Assembly (NCBI GenBank): GCA_012728755.1
Contig: JAAYEL010000060.1
Span: 1-47,356 of the forward strand
Direction: 5' to 3'
DNA length: 47,356 bases
From: Tissierellia bacterium
GTDB taxonomy: Bacteria; Bacillota; Clostridia; Tissierellales; Peptoniphilaceae
Shown: positions 29,252-38,163 of the stretch, in pieces
How positions within the stretch are numbered: position 1 is the first letter of the stretch
Layout: each line of letters opens with the position of its first letter
The notes under the pieces: model-generated
The model's input: only the letters and a program-made list of their open reading frames with translations
Database searches by the model: none
What the model was told of the DNA's origin: nothing
Made by a program: the position numbers and the translations under genes

Positions 29252-29791
29252 ATGGTTATTGGAGAGAATATTAAGAACTTAAGACATAAGATGGGACTTA
29301 CTCAAGAGGAGTTGGCTGAGAGATCTGAGTTGACAAAGGGCTTTATCTCACAATTGGAAAGAGATTTGACTTCACCTTCTATTGATACTTTATCAAATGT
29401 GCTGGAAGCTTTGGGCACAAGTCTTGGAGAGTTTTTTAAGACTAAAAAAGAAGAGCAGATAATCTTTAAGAAAGAAGATTATTTTGAAGGAAGTTATGAT
29501 AAGCTGGGTCTTAAGATGGAATGGATAGTACCGAATGCTCAAAAAAACAGTATGGAACCTGTTCTTTTTACTTTTGATAAGGATGGAGAGACTAAAGAGT
29601 ATACTCCATATGAAGGCGAGGAATTCGGATATGTGCTTGAAGGCGAGATTAAGTTAATGGTCGGAAATAAAGAACATGTTTTGAAAACAGGTGAGACATT
29701 TTACCTGATGCCGGATGAATCGAGATATATAAAGAATAATTTTAATGGAAAATCAAAAATATTGTGGATTACAAATCCACCAAACTTTTAG
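29252..29791 (+). CDS. XRE-family regulator with cupin domain, polyamine operon regulator
   Basis: A 179-residue DNA-binding protein; ATG 29252 is preferred over the upstream GTG 29234 because GAGGAGGA lies between them. Residues about 5-60 form an XRE helix-turn-helix ('[41 protein letters not shown]' pattern, recognition helix in 'KGFISQLER'). Residues about 105-178 form a cupin barrel ('[21 protein letters not shown]', '[19 protein letters not shown]'). This PuuR/SinR-cupin type commonly heads potABCD operons in Firmicutes and probably senses polyamines through the cupin domain. It is eight bases upstream of potA and shares its promoter, so it likely controls its own operon. Confidence 0.88.
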   Translation: MVIGENIKNLRHKMGLTQEELAERSELTKGFISQLERDLTSPSIDTLSNVLEALGTSLGEFFKTKKEEQIIFKKEDYFEGSYDKLGLKMEWIVPNAQKNSMEPVLFTFDKDGETKEYTPYEGEEFGYVLEGEIKLMVGNKEHVLKTGETFYLMPDESRYIKNNFNGKSKILWITNPPNF

Positions 29792-29799
29792 GAGGATAT

Positions 29800-30858
29800 A
29801 TGGCAAATGCAATTGAGTTAATTGATGTAAAAAAACAATTTGATGGACAGGTAGTTTTAGAAAATATAAATTTGACTATAGAAGAAAATGAATTTTTGAC
29901 TTTGCTTGGTCCTTCTGGATGTGGCAAGACAACTACGCTAAGGATAATAGGTGGTTTTGAGACTGCAGATGATGGAAAAGTATTATTTGAAGGTAAGGAC
30001 ATAGCCGATGTACCTGCATATGAAAGAAACATTAATACTGTATTTCAAAAGTATGCATTGTTTAATCATTTAGATGTATATAATAATATAGCTTTTGGGC
30101 TTAAATTAAAGAAGATTCCTAAGGAAGAAATCGAAGAAAGAGTTCAAGAGATGTTAAGGCTTGTGAATCTTAAAGGATTTGAGAGAAGAAGTGTAAATTC
30201 ACTTTCAGGTGGACAACAACAAAGGGTTGCTATAGCAAGAGCTTTGGTAAATCAACCAAAGGTTCTTTTATTGGACGAGCCTCTTGGAGCTCTAGACCTT
30301 AAATTAAGAAAAGACATGCAAATAGAACTTAAAAAGATTCAAAAAAGAGTTGGCATTACTTTTATATATGTCACTCATGATCAAGAAGAAGCTTTGACGA
30401 TGTCTGATAAGATAGTAGTTATGAACGATGGAGTTATCCAACAAATTGGTACTCCGATTGATATATATAACGAACCTATAAATGATTTTGTAGCAAGATT
30501 TATTGGAGAGTCTAATATATTAGAAGGAATGATGCCAGAAGATTATAAGATTGAATTTTCAGGTAGACTATTTGACTGTGTGGATTATGATTTCTATAAG
30601 AATGAATTAGTTGATGTGGTTATTAGACCGGAAGATATTATGTTTACGACTCCTGAAAAAGGAATGCTTAAGGGAATAGTTAAATCATGTTTATTTAAAG
30701 GTGTTCATTATGAAATAATAGTAGATGTTGATGGCTATGAGTATATGGCACATACTACTTTAGATAAAACACCAGGTATGGAAGTTGGTATCATCATCAC
30801 TCCTGAAAATATTCATGTTATGAGAAAAGGTGAGGTTGAAGGCGATGAAGAGAATTAA
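29800..30858 (+). CDS. potA: Spermidine/putrescine ABC transporter ATP-binding protein
   Basis: A 352-residue ATPase; ATG 29800 follows AGGAGGATAT. It has Walker [10 protein letters not shown] (about residues 37-45), Q-loop 'VFQKYALF', signature LSGGQQQR, Walker [13 protein letters not shown] and H-loop 'VTHDQEEAL'. The C-terminal about 110 residues are the TOBE-type regulatory domain with 'VIRPEDIMF'. The signature '[21 protein letters not shown]' is typical of PotA. It powers uptake through PotB and PotC, with PotD as the binding lipoprotein. The last 14 bases overlap potB. Confidence 0.93.
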   Translation: MANAIELIDVKKQFDGQVVLENINLTIEENEFLTLLGPSGCGKTTTLRIIGGFETADDGKVLFEGKDIADVPAYERNINTVFQKYALFNHLDVYNNIAFGLKLKKIPKEEIEERVQEMLRLVNLKGFERRSVNSLSGGQQQRVAIARALVNQPKVLLLDEPLGALDLKLRKDMQIELKKIQKRVGITFIYVTHDQEEALTMSDKIVVMNDGVIQQIGTPIDIYNEPINDFVARFIGESNILEGMMPEDYKIEFSGRLFDCVDYDFYKNELVDVVIRPEDIMFTTPEKGMLKGIVKSCLFKGVHYEIIVDVDGYEYMAHTTLDKTPGMEVGIIITPENIHVMRKGEVEGDEEN

Positions 30859-31660
30859 GAGATTGTCTTATCCATATAATGTCTGGATGGGTCTTCTAAT
30901 AATCGCTCCTCTTTTGCTAGTAGTTTATTTTGGTTTTACGGATGGATTTGGCAATATCACATTAAATAATTTTGCCAAGATTTTCGAAGCCAATACTTTA
31001 AAGACATTATACAATTCGGTATATATAGCTCTTATATCAACAATAATTTGCTTAATCCTTGGGTATCCAATGGCATATATCATATCTCGTACAAGTGCTA
31101 GATATAGAACAGTAGCGATGATGTTAATAATGGTTCCAATGTGGATGAACTTCTTATTAAGAACATATGCTTGGGTTACGATATTATCTCCTAGTGGAGT
31201 ATTAAACTCAATATTAGCCATATTTGGGCTTGGACCGGTTGATATCATGTATTCTCAAAGTGCGATAATATTAGGTATGGTATATAACTTTTTACCTTTT
31301 ATGATATTACCTATATATACAGCGCTTGAAAAGATGGATTATAGTTTAGTTGAAGCGGCTCACGATTTAGGTGCTAATAAAAGACAGGCTTTATTCAAAG
31401 TGATAGTACCTATGTCATTACCAGGAGTATTTTCTGGTATTTCTATGGTATTTATCCCTGCTATCTCTACATTTGAGATAACTACACTTTTAGGTGGGGG
31501 TAAGGTAAATATGATTGGAAATGTTATAGAACAACAGTTTATTAATACAGGTAATTGGAACTACGGTTCGGCATTGGCGTTGATGTTAATGGTATTTATA
31601 TTGATATCAATACTTCTTGATAGCGAATCTGTAGAGTCAGGAGGTATGAATGCGAAATAA
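30845..31660 (+). CDS. potB: Spermidine/putrescine ABC transporter permease PotB
   Basis: A 271-residue inner-membrane permease with about six helices. ATG 30845 is chosen over the frame's earlier TTG because GGTTGAAGGCG precedes it. The ATPase-contacting EAA loop is '[25 protein letters not shown]', and the N-terminal '[13 protein letters not shown]' region is typical for PotB. The start overlaps the 3' end of potA and the stop overlaps the start of potC, so translation is coupled. Confidence 0.92.
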   Translation: MKRIKRLSYPYNVWMGLLIIAPLLLVVYFGFTDGFGNITLNNFAKIFEANTLKTLYNSVYIALISTIICLILGYPMAYIISRTSARYRTVAMMLIMVPMWMNFLLRTYAWVTILSPSGVLNSILAIFGLGPVDIMYSQSAIILGMVYNFLPFMILPIYTALEKMDYSLVEAAHDLGANKRQALFKVIVPMSLPGVFSGISMVFIPAISTFEITTLLGGGKVNMIGNVIEQQFINTGNWNYGSALALMLMVFILISILLDSESVESGGMNAK

Positions 31661-32450
31661 ATTAAGGATACCTGAAAAGGTATATATGTTTCTTGTCTTT
31701 GCATTTTTATATGCTCCTATCATAGTGCTTATGGTTTTCTCGTTTAATGAATCAAGAACGAGAGGTAATTGGACAGGATTTTCTTTTAAGTGGTATATTG
31801 AACTACTTAGCGATAGACAAGTTTTAGAAGCTTTATATAATACGCTTACGATAGCTGTAGTAGCGACGATAGTATCAACTATAGTAGGAACTTTGGCAGC
31901 GGTTGGATTTATGGAATATTCTAAAAATAAAAGAAAAATTCTTTTATCTATTAATGAAATTCCCGTTTTGAATCCTGATATAGTTATCGGGATTGGGCTA
32001 ATGGTATTATTTACGGCTCTAAATATCGAATTTGGGATGCTTACTTTGATAATCGCACATATTGTCTTTACGACTCCTTATGTAGTGTTATCTGTACTTC
32101 CAAAGCTTAAAATGATGGATAGAAACCTTAGTGAAGCTGCTATGGATTTAGGTGCTACACCTATGCAAACTTTATTTAAGGTAATAATCCCTGAGATTAA
32201 ACAAGGAATTATAGCAGGAGCTATGATGGCTTTCACGCTATCTATAGACGATTTCGTTATATCCTTCTTTACAAAGGGTAAAGGACTTAATACGATATCG
32301 ACTACTGTTTTCTCAATGGCAAGAAGAGGAATCAACCCAACAATAAATGCATTGTCAACGATAATGTTTGCGGTGACATTAATACTATTAGTTATAGTAT
32401 ATTTAAAGACTGATAATAAGGAGAATAAATTAAATGAAAAAGAAAATTAG
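31650..32450 (+). CDS. potC: Spermidine/putrescine ABC transporter permease PotC
   Basis: A 266-residue permease, started at ATG 31650 behind AGGAGGT inside the end of potB. 'PIIVLMVFSFNESR' and 'WTGFSFKWYIELL' are typical PotC N-terminal features. The EAA loop is 'EAAMDLGATPMQTLFKVIIPEIKQG', and 'FTLSIDDFVISFFTKG' is a strong PotC signature. The 3' end overlaps potD by 17 bases. Confidence 0.93.
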   Translation: MRNKLRIPEKVYMFLVFAFLYAPIIVLMVFSFNESRTRGNWTGFSFKWYIELLSDRQVLEALYNTLTIAVVATIVSTIVGTLAAVGFMEYSKNKRKILLSINEIPVLNPDIVIGIGLMVLFTALNIEFGMLTLIIAHIVFTTPYVVLSVLPKLKMMDRNLSEAAMDLGATPMQTLFKVIIPEIKQGIIAGAMMAFTLSIDDFVISFFTKGKGLNTISTTVFSMARRGINPTINALSTIMFAVTLILLVIVYLKTDNKENKLNEKEN

Positions 32451-33468
32451 TGTTTTACTAGTAATTTTTGCATTCGTACTTGTGCTATCTGCTTGTGGAG
32501 GCAAAGCTACAAATGTAGTTAATGTTTACAACTGGGGCGAATATATTGATGAAGATTTGCTAACACAGTTTGAAGAAGAAACAGGCATAAGAGTAAACTA
32601 CGATATGTTTGTTACTAACGAAGAGATGTATGTTAAACTTAAAAATTCAAATATAGCTTATGATGTATTAGTACCATCAGACTATATGATCGAAAGAATG
32701 ATTAAGGAAGAAATGTTACAAAAAATCAATTTCGATAATGTACCAAACTATGCAAATGTAGATGCTGAATTTAAAGGACAAGGTTTTGATCCTAACAATG
32801 AATATTCAGTTCCATATTTCTGGGGAACTTTAGGTATTGTATACAATACAGAATTAGTTAAAGAAGAAATCACAAGTTGGGATGCTTTATGGGATGAACA
32901 ATATAAGAATCAAATCATAATGATGAATTCATCAAGAGATGCTATTGGTATCTCATTAATGAGACTTGGCTATTCATTAAACTCTGACAATAAGGATCAA
33001 TTAGAAGAAGCTAAACAAGAGTTGATTAAACAAAGACCACTTGTAAGAGCTTATTTAATGGATGAAACAAAAGATATTATTAAAAATGGAGAAGTAGCTA
33101 TCGCAGTTATGTATTCAGGCGATGCAGCAGATGCTATAAGCGAAAACCCAAATCTTAGATATGTTATTCCAGAAAAGAACTCAAATATATTTATTGACGC
33201 AATGGTAATACCTTCAAACGCTGAGAATAAAGAAAATGCTGAAAAGTTCATAAATTATATGACAGATGCAAAAAATGCGGCTAAAAATGCTGCAATTGGG
33301 TACTCAACTCCAATATCAGCTGCAAAAGAGCTTTTAGAAGATGATATGAAAAACAATAAAGCTTCTTATCCAGAAGCTAAAATGCTTGAAGGCCTTGAAA
33401 CTTTCAAGGATCCAGCCGAATTATTGGAAACATATGATTCTATTTGGCAAGATGTAATTAACCATTAA
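32434..33468 (+). CDS. potD: Spermidine/putrescine-binding lipoprotein PotD
   Basis: A 344-residue extracellular solute-binding lipoprotein. ATG 32434 follows AAGGAG. The signal ends in the lipobox LSAC (Cys about 21), so it is tethered to the membrane. The family signature 'VNVYNWGEYIDEDLLTQFEE' begins the mature protein. 'YDVLVPSDYMIERM', 'VPYFWGTLGIVYN' and 'IFIDAMVIPSNAENKENAEKF' carry residues that line the polyamine site in PotD. It is the last gene of the operon and is followed by a terminator. Confidence 0.94.
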   Translation: MKKKISVLLVIFAFVLVLSACGGKATNVVNVYNWGEYIDEDLLTQFEEETGIRVNYDMFVTNEEMYVKLKNSNIAYDVLVPSDYMIERMIKEEMLQKINFDNVPNYANVDAEFKGQGFDPNNEYSVPYFWGTLGIVYNTELVKEEITSWDALWDEQYKNQIIMMNSSRDAIGISLMRLGYSLNSDNKDQLEEAKQELIKQRPLVRAYLMDETKDIIKNGEVAIAVMYSGDAADAISENPNLRYVIPEKNSNIFIDAMVIPSNAENKENAEKFINYMTDAKNAAKNAAIGYSTPISAAKELLEDDMKNNKASYPEAKMLEGLETFKDPAELLETYDSIWQDVINH

Positions 33469-33490
33469 TATATGCATAACAAAGTTATCA

Positions 33491-33517
33491 AAAGCCCATT
33501 TTATGTGGGCTTTTTTT
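33491..33517 (+). terminator. Terminator of the pot operon
   Basis: Stem AAAAGCCCA / TGGGCTTTT with a seven-base loop, then a T run. Confidence 0.85.
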
Positions 33518-33551
33518 GTATATTTTACAATAAAACGAATATTTAAATAAT

Positions 33552-33589
33552 TGTAACAACTTCGTAACTTTTTGTAATCTTTTTGTAAT
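33552..33589 (+). promoter_or_regulatory. Two WalR (YycF)-like boxes upstream of the NlpC/P60 gene
   Basis: TGTAAT-N5-TGTAAT at 33573-33589 matches the WalR consensus exactly. TGTAAC-N5-CGTAAC at 33552-33568 is a near match. All half-sites fall on one face of the helix (spacing 10-11 bp). The downstream box ends six bases before the -35 element, a position suited to activation. Confidence 0.65.
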
Positions 33590-33594
33590 TATTG

Positions 33595-33623
33595 TTGATT
33601 TTATTGTCATACTGATGTAATAT
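33595..33623 (+). promoter_or_regulatory. Promoter of the NlpC/P60 gene
   Basis: TTGATT (33595-33600), 17-bp spacer, TAATAT (33618-33623), 40 bp upstream of the ATG. Confidence 0.6.
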
Positions 33624-33630
33624 CTTAGTA

Positions 33631-33647
33631 GTTACAAATTAGTTACA
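33631..33647 (-). promoter_or_regulatory. Inverted WalR-like box in the 5' untranslated region
   Basis: On the minus strand, TGTAAC-N5-TGTAAC lies between the -10 box and the Shine-Dalgarno site (AAGGAG at 33651). A site here could repress or fine-tune transcription. Confidence 0.5.
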
Positions 33648-33662
33648 AAAAAGGAGAAATAA

Positions 33663-34958
33663 ATGAAAAATTTTAAGAGAGTAGGCGTTAGCTTATTAGC
33701 TATAGCATTAGCTGCAGCACCTGCTACTAACGTTGCATTAGCGACAGGAGAAACTTACAAACTTAATAACTCAGTAGGAACTTATTCGAATGCAGGCGAT
33801 GCTGCAAACAAAACTAATAGAGTATCAACTTACCAAGCTGGTGATTATTATATATATAGAAAATACAACAATATGATTAATATATCTAAGGTTGACGGAA
33901 GACCTGGAGCATGGATTAATCCATCTGATAACTTAACTGATACTACAGTTACAGTTTATGGTACTAACTCAAACATTACTTATGTTACTAATGCAGGTAG
34001 TGTTAATGCAAGAGCTGGTGCAGGCACTGGTTATTCAATAGTTGGTGTATTATCAAGAGGCGATAGATTTGAAGGAGAACTTCAAGCTAACGGTTGGATT
34101 AAATTAACTTTAAATGGAAGAACAGCATATGTTTATGGAAGCTACTTCAGAGCAGAGACTTTAGAAACTAGATATGTTAAAAGCGGTGTTAACGTAAGAT
34201 CTAAAGCGACATCTAACAGCTCTTTAGTTGGTAGATATTCAGAAGGTAAAAAGCTAGAAGGACATAAAGTTGGTAATTGGTTAGAAATCAATCACGAAGG
34301 TTCAAAAGCATATGTATATTATTCATATACACAAGCAGCTCCAAAACAAACTGTAGCTCAAGAAGTAGTAAGATATACTACAGCTTACCTAAATGTAAGA
34401 AACATTCCATCTACTTCAGGTTCAAGAGTACTAGGTACTGTGCCTGTAAACACTAAAATAGAAGGTGTTATCGAAGGAGATTGGATTAAACATACTTATA
34501 ATGGAACGACAGGATATTCTTCAGTTGATTATTTAACAGCAGAACAACCAGTTGTTTCTATAGCTAAGACTTCAAGCAATGCATCAGTTGGTGATAAGAT
34601 TGCTGCAAGAGCTAAACAATTAGTTGGCTATAGATATGTATTTGCAGCAGCTAGTCCAAGTGTTGGATTTGACTGTTCAGGTTTAGTTTATTACCTACAC
34701 AATACAGTAGCAAATACATCATTAACTAGAAGAGTAACTACTCAATGGAGAGAAGGATATCAAGTATCTTATGATGAAATGAAACCAGGAGATGCAGTAT
34801 TCTTTGGAGATTCAGCAAGCGGTTTATACCATGTTGGTATATATGTTGGTAATGGACAATATGTTCATGCATCAACACCTGAAAGAGGAGTTGTTCAAGA
34901 TAGTATTTATTCAAATTGGTTCAAGAGCCAATTCTATGGAGCAAGAAGATTATACTAA
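33663..34958 (+). CDS. Secreted SH3b-NlpC/P60 peptidoglycan endopeptidase
   Basis: A 431-residue secreted hydrolase, started at ATG 33663 behind AAAGGAG. It has a signal peptide (cleavage near VALAT), then an N-terminal module at about 30-90 ('YKLNNSVGTYSNAGDAANK', 'AGDYYIYRKYNNMINIS', 'GAWINPSDN') that matches the start of the amidase at 26448. Three SH3b domains follow (about 105-168, 169-230, 236-297). The NlpC/P60 domain (about 308-431) has the catalytic Cys in 'VGFDCSGLVYY' (about residue 338), His in 'GLYHVGIYVGNGQYVHAS' and the following polar residue. Such enzymes cut gamma-D-Glu-diamino acid bonds in stem peptides. WalR-like boxes upstream fit a role in cell separation or wall turnover. 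Confidence 0.92.
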   Translation: MKNFKRVGVSLLAIALAAAPATNVALATGETYKLNNSVGTYSNAGDAANKTNRVSTYQAGDYYIYRKYNNMINISKVDGRPGAWINPSDNLTDTTVTVYGTNSNITYVTNAGSVNARAGAGTGYSIVGVLSRGDRFEGELQANGWIKLTLNGRTAYVYGSYFRAETLETRYVKSGVNVRSKATSNSSLVGRYSEGKKLEGHKVGNWLEINHEGSKAYVYYSYTQAAPKQTVAQEVVRYTTAYLNVRNIPSTSGSRVLGTVPVNTKIEGVIEGDWIKHTYNGTTGYSSVDYLTAEQPVVSIAKTSSNASVGDKIAARAKQLVGYRYVFAAASPSVGFDCSGLVYYLHNTVANTSLTRRVTTQWREGYQVSYDEMKPGDAVFFGDSASGLYHVGIYVGNGQYVHASTPERGVVQDSIYSNWFKSQFYGARRLY

Positions 34959-34989
34959 TATCCTAAAAATGTATATTTAGACTAAATGT

Positions 34990-35027
34990 AAACAAAGCAA
35001 GGGATGCAAGTCATCCTTTGTTTTTTT
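34990..35027 (+). terminator. Terminator of the NlpC/P60 gene
   Basis: Stem built on AAGGGATG / CATCCTT with outer AAACAAAG / CTTTGTTT bases, then a T run. Confidence 0.75.
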
Positions 35028-35111
35028 ATGCCTTTTGGTCTTGAATTGTAAAATGAGACAAAAAGTATTATACTTTTAAGAGTATTTACTATTGTTATTC
35101 TTGGAGGTAAT

Positions 35112-35942
35112 ATGCAGATATTGAATTGTAACGAATTATTTAATCAAAATATAGACTACATAAAAAAACTATTGGATATTTACGACAATAAACCTACACT
35201 GGCCACTATAAGAGTTGGTAATGATGAGGGTAGTATTTCTTATGAGAAGACTTTAGAAAAACTTAGTGAGAAATTAGGTTTAGGATTTAGAAAATCTATA
35301 TTTGACAATGGTATTGGTCAAGAAGACATAATAGATAGACTAAAAGAATTAAATAATGATAAGGCGGTCAAAGGAATATTAGTTTTTAAGCCTTTACCTA
35401 AAAATTTTGATGAAAATGTGATACTAAATAATATAGATCATAATAAAGATATTGACGGAGCTTCATCTAAGAGTCTTAAGAAGATTCTAGGATATGAGAA
35501 TTATCATAATCTACCAGCTACAGCAGTGGCTATCGAAAATTACTTGGATACCATTACTGAATTAGAAGGTAAAAATGTTCTGATTATCAATCGATCAAAT
35601 ACGATAGGTATACCGTTATGGCACCTTTTAACAAATAAAAATGCTACTTGTACAGTAGCTCATTCAAGGACAAAGGATGTTGAAAAAATGATGGAAACAG
35701 TAGATATCATAGTATCTGGTGTAGGAAGAAGCGAGATATTTAATCCTAAGGTGTTAAAAGAAAATGCTATAGTTATAGATATGGGAATATCTTGTGATTT
35801 AGAAGGAAAATATACGGGTGATTTTAATAGAAAAAACATAGAGCAAATGAATATTAGCTATATGCCATCGATAAATGGAATTGGTAAGCTAACACGCTCA
35901 ATCATTATTAAAAATACCTGTTTCAATATGGAGGAAATTTAA
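35112..35942 (+). CDS. folD: Divergent FolD-like methylenetetrahydrofolate dehydrogenase/cyclohydrolase
   Basis: A 276-residue protein with the FolD two-domain fold: 'KPTLATIRVGNDEGSISYEKT', 'VKGILVFKPLPKNFDENVILNNIDHNKDIDG', 'VLIINRSNTIGIPLWHLL', 'IIVSGVGRSEIF', 'AIVIDMGIS' and 'SINGIGKLTRSIIIKNT'. Several active-site positions differ from the family. The Lys four residues after the conserved Tyr (Lys56 in the human enzyme) is Leu48 here. The 'Q.PLP' Gln is replaced (FKPLP). 'PCTP.G' is 'PATAVA', and 'PGGVGP.T' is 'NGIGKLT'. The Asp of 'KD.DG' remains. Loss of that Lys abolishes cyclohydrolase activity in studied enzymes, so this may be dehydrogenase-only or have another role. The start ATG 35112 follows GGAGG; its stop overlaps trpS. 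Confidence 0.8.
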   Translation: MQILNCNELFNQNIDYIKKLLDIYDNKPTLATIRVGNDEGSISYEKTLEKLSEKLGLGFRKSIFDNGIGQEDIIDRLKELNNDKAVKGILVFKPLPKNFDENVILNNIDHNKDIDGASSKSLKKILGYENYHNLPATAVAIENYLDTITELEGKNVLIINRSNTIGIPLWHLLTNKNATCTVAHSRTKDVEKMMETVDIIVSGVGRSEIFNPKVLKENAIVIDMGISCDLEGKYTGDFNRKNIEQMNISYMPSINGIGKLTRSIIIKNTCFNMEEI

Positions 35943-36946
35943 TGGAAAAGAAGAATACAGTTTTAAGTTTGGTTCAACCATCAGGTAACCTAACTATTGG
36001 TAATTACTTGGGAGCGATGAAAAACTTTGTCGATCTTCAAGATGAATATGATTGTTATTTTGGAGTGGCTGACTTACACTCTATTACGGTACCTCAAGTG
36101 CCTAAAGACTTAAGAAGAAGGACTAAAGAAGTAGTAGCCCTTTATCTAGCAATAGGACTTGATCCTGAAAAAGTAAGTGTTTTTGTTCAATCACATGTTG
36201 AAGAACATCTTAAACTTTATTGGGTGCTAAATTCAATTTCATATATGGGACAATTATCTAGGATGACTCAGTTTAAAGATAAATCTCAAAAAAATGAAGA
36301 AAACCTAAATGCGGCATTATTTACTTATCCAACTTTAATGGCTGCTGATATTTTATTATATAATTCAGATTATGTGCCCGTTGGAGAAGATCAAAGACAG
36401 CATTTAGAGCTAGCTAGAGATTTAGCTGACAGGTTTAACCATAGATATTCTGATACTTTCCAAGTGCCAGAACCTCTTATCATAAAGTCTACTAGCAAGA
36501 TAATGAGCTTAAGAAATCCAGATGCTAAGATGAGTAAATCAGATGTTGATGTAAATGCTAGTATATATATATTAGATCCGCCAGAAGTTATACTAAAAAA
36601 AGTAAAAGGGGCAGTTACCGATTCATTAGCTAATTTTGATTATAATGATGAGCAAAAAGGATTAAGAAATCTTATTGATATTTACTGTGCATTTGAGAAA
36701 GTTAGCCCTGAAGAAGTGGTAGAAAAGTATAAAGGTGAGTCTTATGCGAAATTTAAGGAAGATTTAGCTCAAATAATAATTACGGAAATGTCACAAATAC
36801 AAGAAAAATATAATGAGTTCATAAGTAATACACAATTATTAGATACTATACTAGAAAATGGACGCGATCGTGCTAGAAATAAAGCATATAGGATGATTGA
36901 CAAAGTTTATAGAAAGGTTGGTTTTTATCAATTAGGTAAAAAATAG
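35942..36946 (+). CDS. trpS: Tryptophanyl-tRNA synthetase
   Basis: A 334-residue class I aminoacyl-tRNA synthetase that charges tRNA-Trp. The HIGH-type motif is 'PSGNLTIGNYLGA' (TIGN), and the KMSKS loop is 'AKMSKSDVD' at about residue 200. 'FVQSHVEEHLKLYWVLNSISYMGQLSRMTQFKDK' and 'DILLYNSDYVPVGEDQRQHLELARDLADRFN' are the usual tryptophan- and ATP-binding segments. Length is normal. The ATG shares a base with the folD stop (TAATG), and GGAGG lies upstream. The LCP gene follows without a gap. No T-box leader is present before the operon. Confidence 0.96.
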   Translation: MEKKNTVLSLVQPSGNLTIGNYLGAMKNFVDLQDEYDCYFGVADLHSITVPQVPKDLRRRTKEVVALYLAIGLDPEKVSVFVQSHVEEHLKLYWVLNSISYMGQLSRMTQFKDKSQKNEENLNAALFTYPTLMAADILLYNSDYVPVGEDQRQHLELARDLADRFNHRYSDTFQVPEPLIIKSTSKIMSLRNPDAKMSKSDVDVNASIYILDPPEVILKKVKGAVTDSLANFDYNDEQKGLRNLIDIYCAFEKVSPEEVVEKYKGESYAKFKEDLAQIIITEMSQIQEKYNEFISNTQLLDTILENGRDRARNKAYRMIDKVYRKVGFYQLGKK

Positions 36947-37891
36947 ATGAAAATATTTAAGAATGTATTAAAATTTATAGCACTTATTATCGTATTTGTG
37001 TTGTTGTGGTATTTCGGTTCAATATGGTATTACAATCAAGTTAATGGTGATGATAAGAAAAATGCTATAGCAAATGAAGAGATAGATATTAACAAGATCT
37101 CGGATAATAATGAGATAGGACAAAGAGTTGATGGAGAGATATTATTTCTTTTAGCTGGTACAGATAAAAGTGTTGGTGAAGAAGGTAGTACTAGAACAGA
37201 TACACTTATATTAGTTAAGATGAACCTTAAAGAAGGAAAGATAGATTTAGTTTCGATACCAAGAGATACCAGAGTGCCGGTGAATGGAAATCTTGATAAG
37301 ATTAATCATGCATCATCATATGGTGGCATCGAGCTTACTATGAAAACTATTCGTGATTGGTTAGATATCGATTTGGACTACTATGCTGTTATTAATTTTG
37401 ATTCTGTAGTTCATATAGTTGATATAATAGGTGGTGTTGAAGTTGATGTTCCTGAAGCGATTGCTGAAGAATTGAAAATTGAACCAGGAGTACAAAAACT
37501 AAATGGGGAGCAAGCATTGACGTTCGTTCGACATAGAAAAAGTTATATGACTGGTGATATTGGAAGAGTACAAACTCAACAATTATTTATGAAAGCTTTA
37601 CTTGGAGAGATAATCAAACCAATAAACTTATTGAAGCTTCCAAATATCATAAATGCTTCGAAAAAAGAATTGACAACTAATTTAAAGATATCACAGGGGC
37701 TACCAAATATACTATCCTTAGGAAAGATGGCCTCTCCAAAAATAGAATCAGATATGATACCAGGAGACGGTGATTATATAGGAGGTATATCATATTACGT
37801 TTATGATAGAGAAGCCACTATAAGTTTGAGAGATAGATACTTTAAAGACTATAGATTAAATGAGAAAAATCTTGTCGAAGATTATTACTAA
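36947..37891 (+). CDS. LytR-CpsA-Psr (LCP) family phosphotransferase
   Basis: A 314-residue membrane-anchored enzyme whose ATG directly follows the trpS stop. Residues about 5-28 form one N-terminal membrane helix with the catalytic domain outside. Family motifs are 'EILFLLAGTDKS', 'STRTDTLILVKMN' (Arg and Asp for pyrophosphate and Mg2+), 'DLVSIPRDTRVPV', 'KINHASSYGG', 'YAVINFDSVVHIVDIIGGVEVDVP', 'LNGEQALTFVRHRK' and 'GRVQTQQLFMKAL'. LCP enzymes transfer teichoic acids or other glycopolymers from lipid carriers to peptidoglycan. Which polymer is attached here is unknown. The gene is last in the folD-trpS-LCP group and ends with a terminator. Confidence 0.92.
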   Translation: MKIFKNVLKFIALIIVFVLLWYFGSIWYYNQVNGDDKKNAIANEEIDINKISDNNEIGQRVDGEILFLLAGTDKSVGEEGSTRTDTLILVKMNLKEGKIDLVSIPRDTRVPVNGNLDKINHASSYGGIELTMKTIRDWLDIDLDYYAVINFDSVVHIVDIIGGVEVDVPEAIAEELKIEPGVQKLNGEQALTFVRHRKSYMTGDIGRVQTQQLFMKALLGEIIKPINLLKLPNIINASKKELTTNLKISQGLPNILSLGKMASPKIESDMIPGDGDYIGGISYYVYDREATISLRDRYFKDYRLNEKNLVEDYY

Positions 37892-37910
37892 AATATAATA
37901 AATCAATATC

Positions 37911-37941
37911 AAAACTAGAGAGAAATCTCTAGTTTTTTTTG
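37911..37941 (+). terminator. Terminator of the folD-trpS-LCP operon
   Basis: Stem AAAACTAGAGA / TCTCTAGTTTT with a GAAA loop, followed by a T run. Confidence 0.85.
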
Positions 37942-38163
37942 TGAAATTTTATTGTGAAATCGAATTTTATATATGAGTATATTTTCACCTATATACTGCT
38001 AATAGCCTTATTTACGAGTTAAGAAAACATTTTCAAAAATAAGCTCTTTGAATCAAGAATCAGAAAATAAATTCTAAATAAAAACCATGCTCACAAGAGT
38101 TAAATTATGTGTTAAAGTAAAAATGCACATAATGAATAAAAAAATAGAAAGGAATAAGAATTT

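Noticed and set aside
34959..35111. T-box or other riboswitch before folD-trpS
   Set aside because: The spacer is about 150 bp, mostly a terminator and a promoter region, with no T-box consensus or specifier stem visible.
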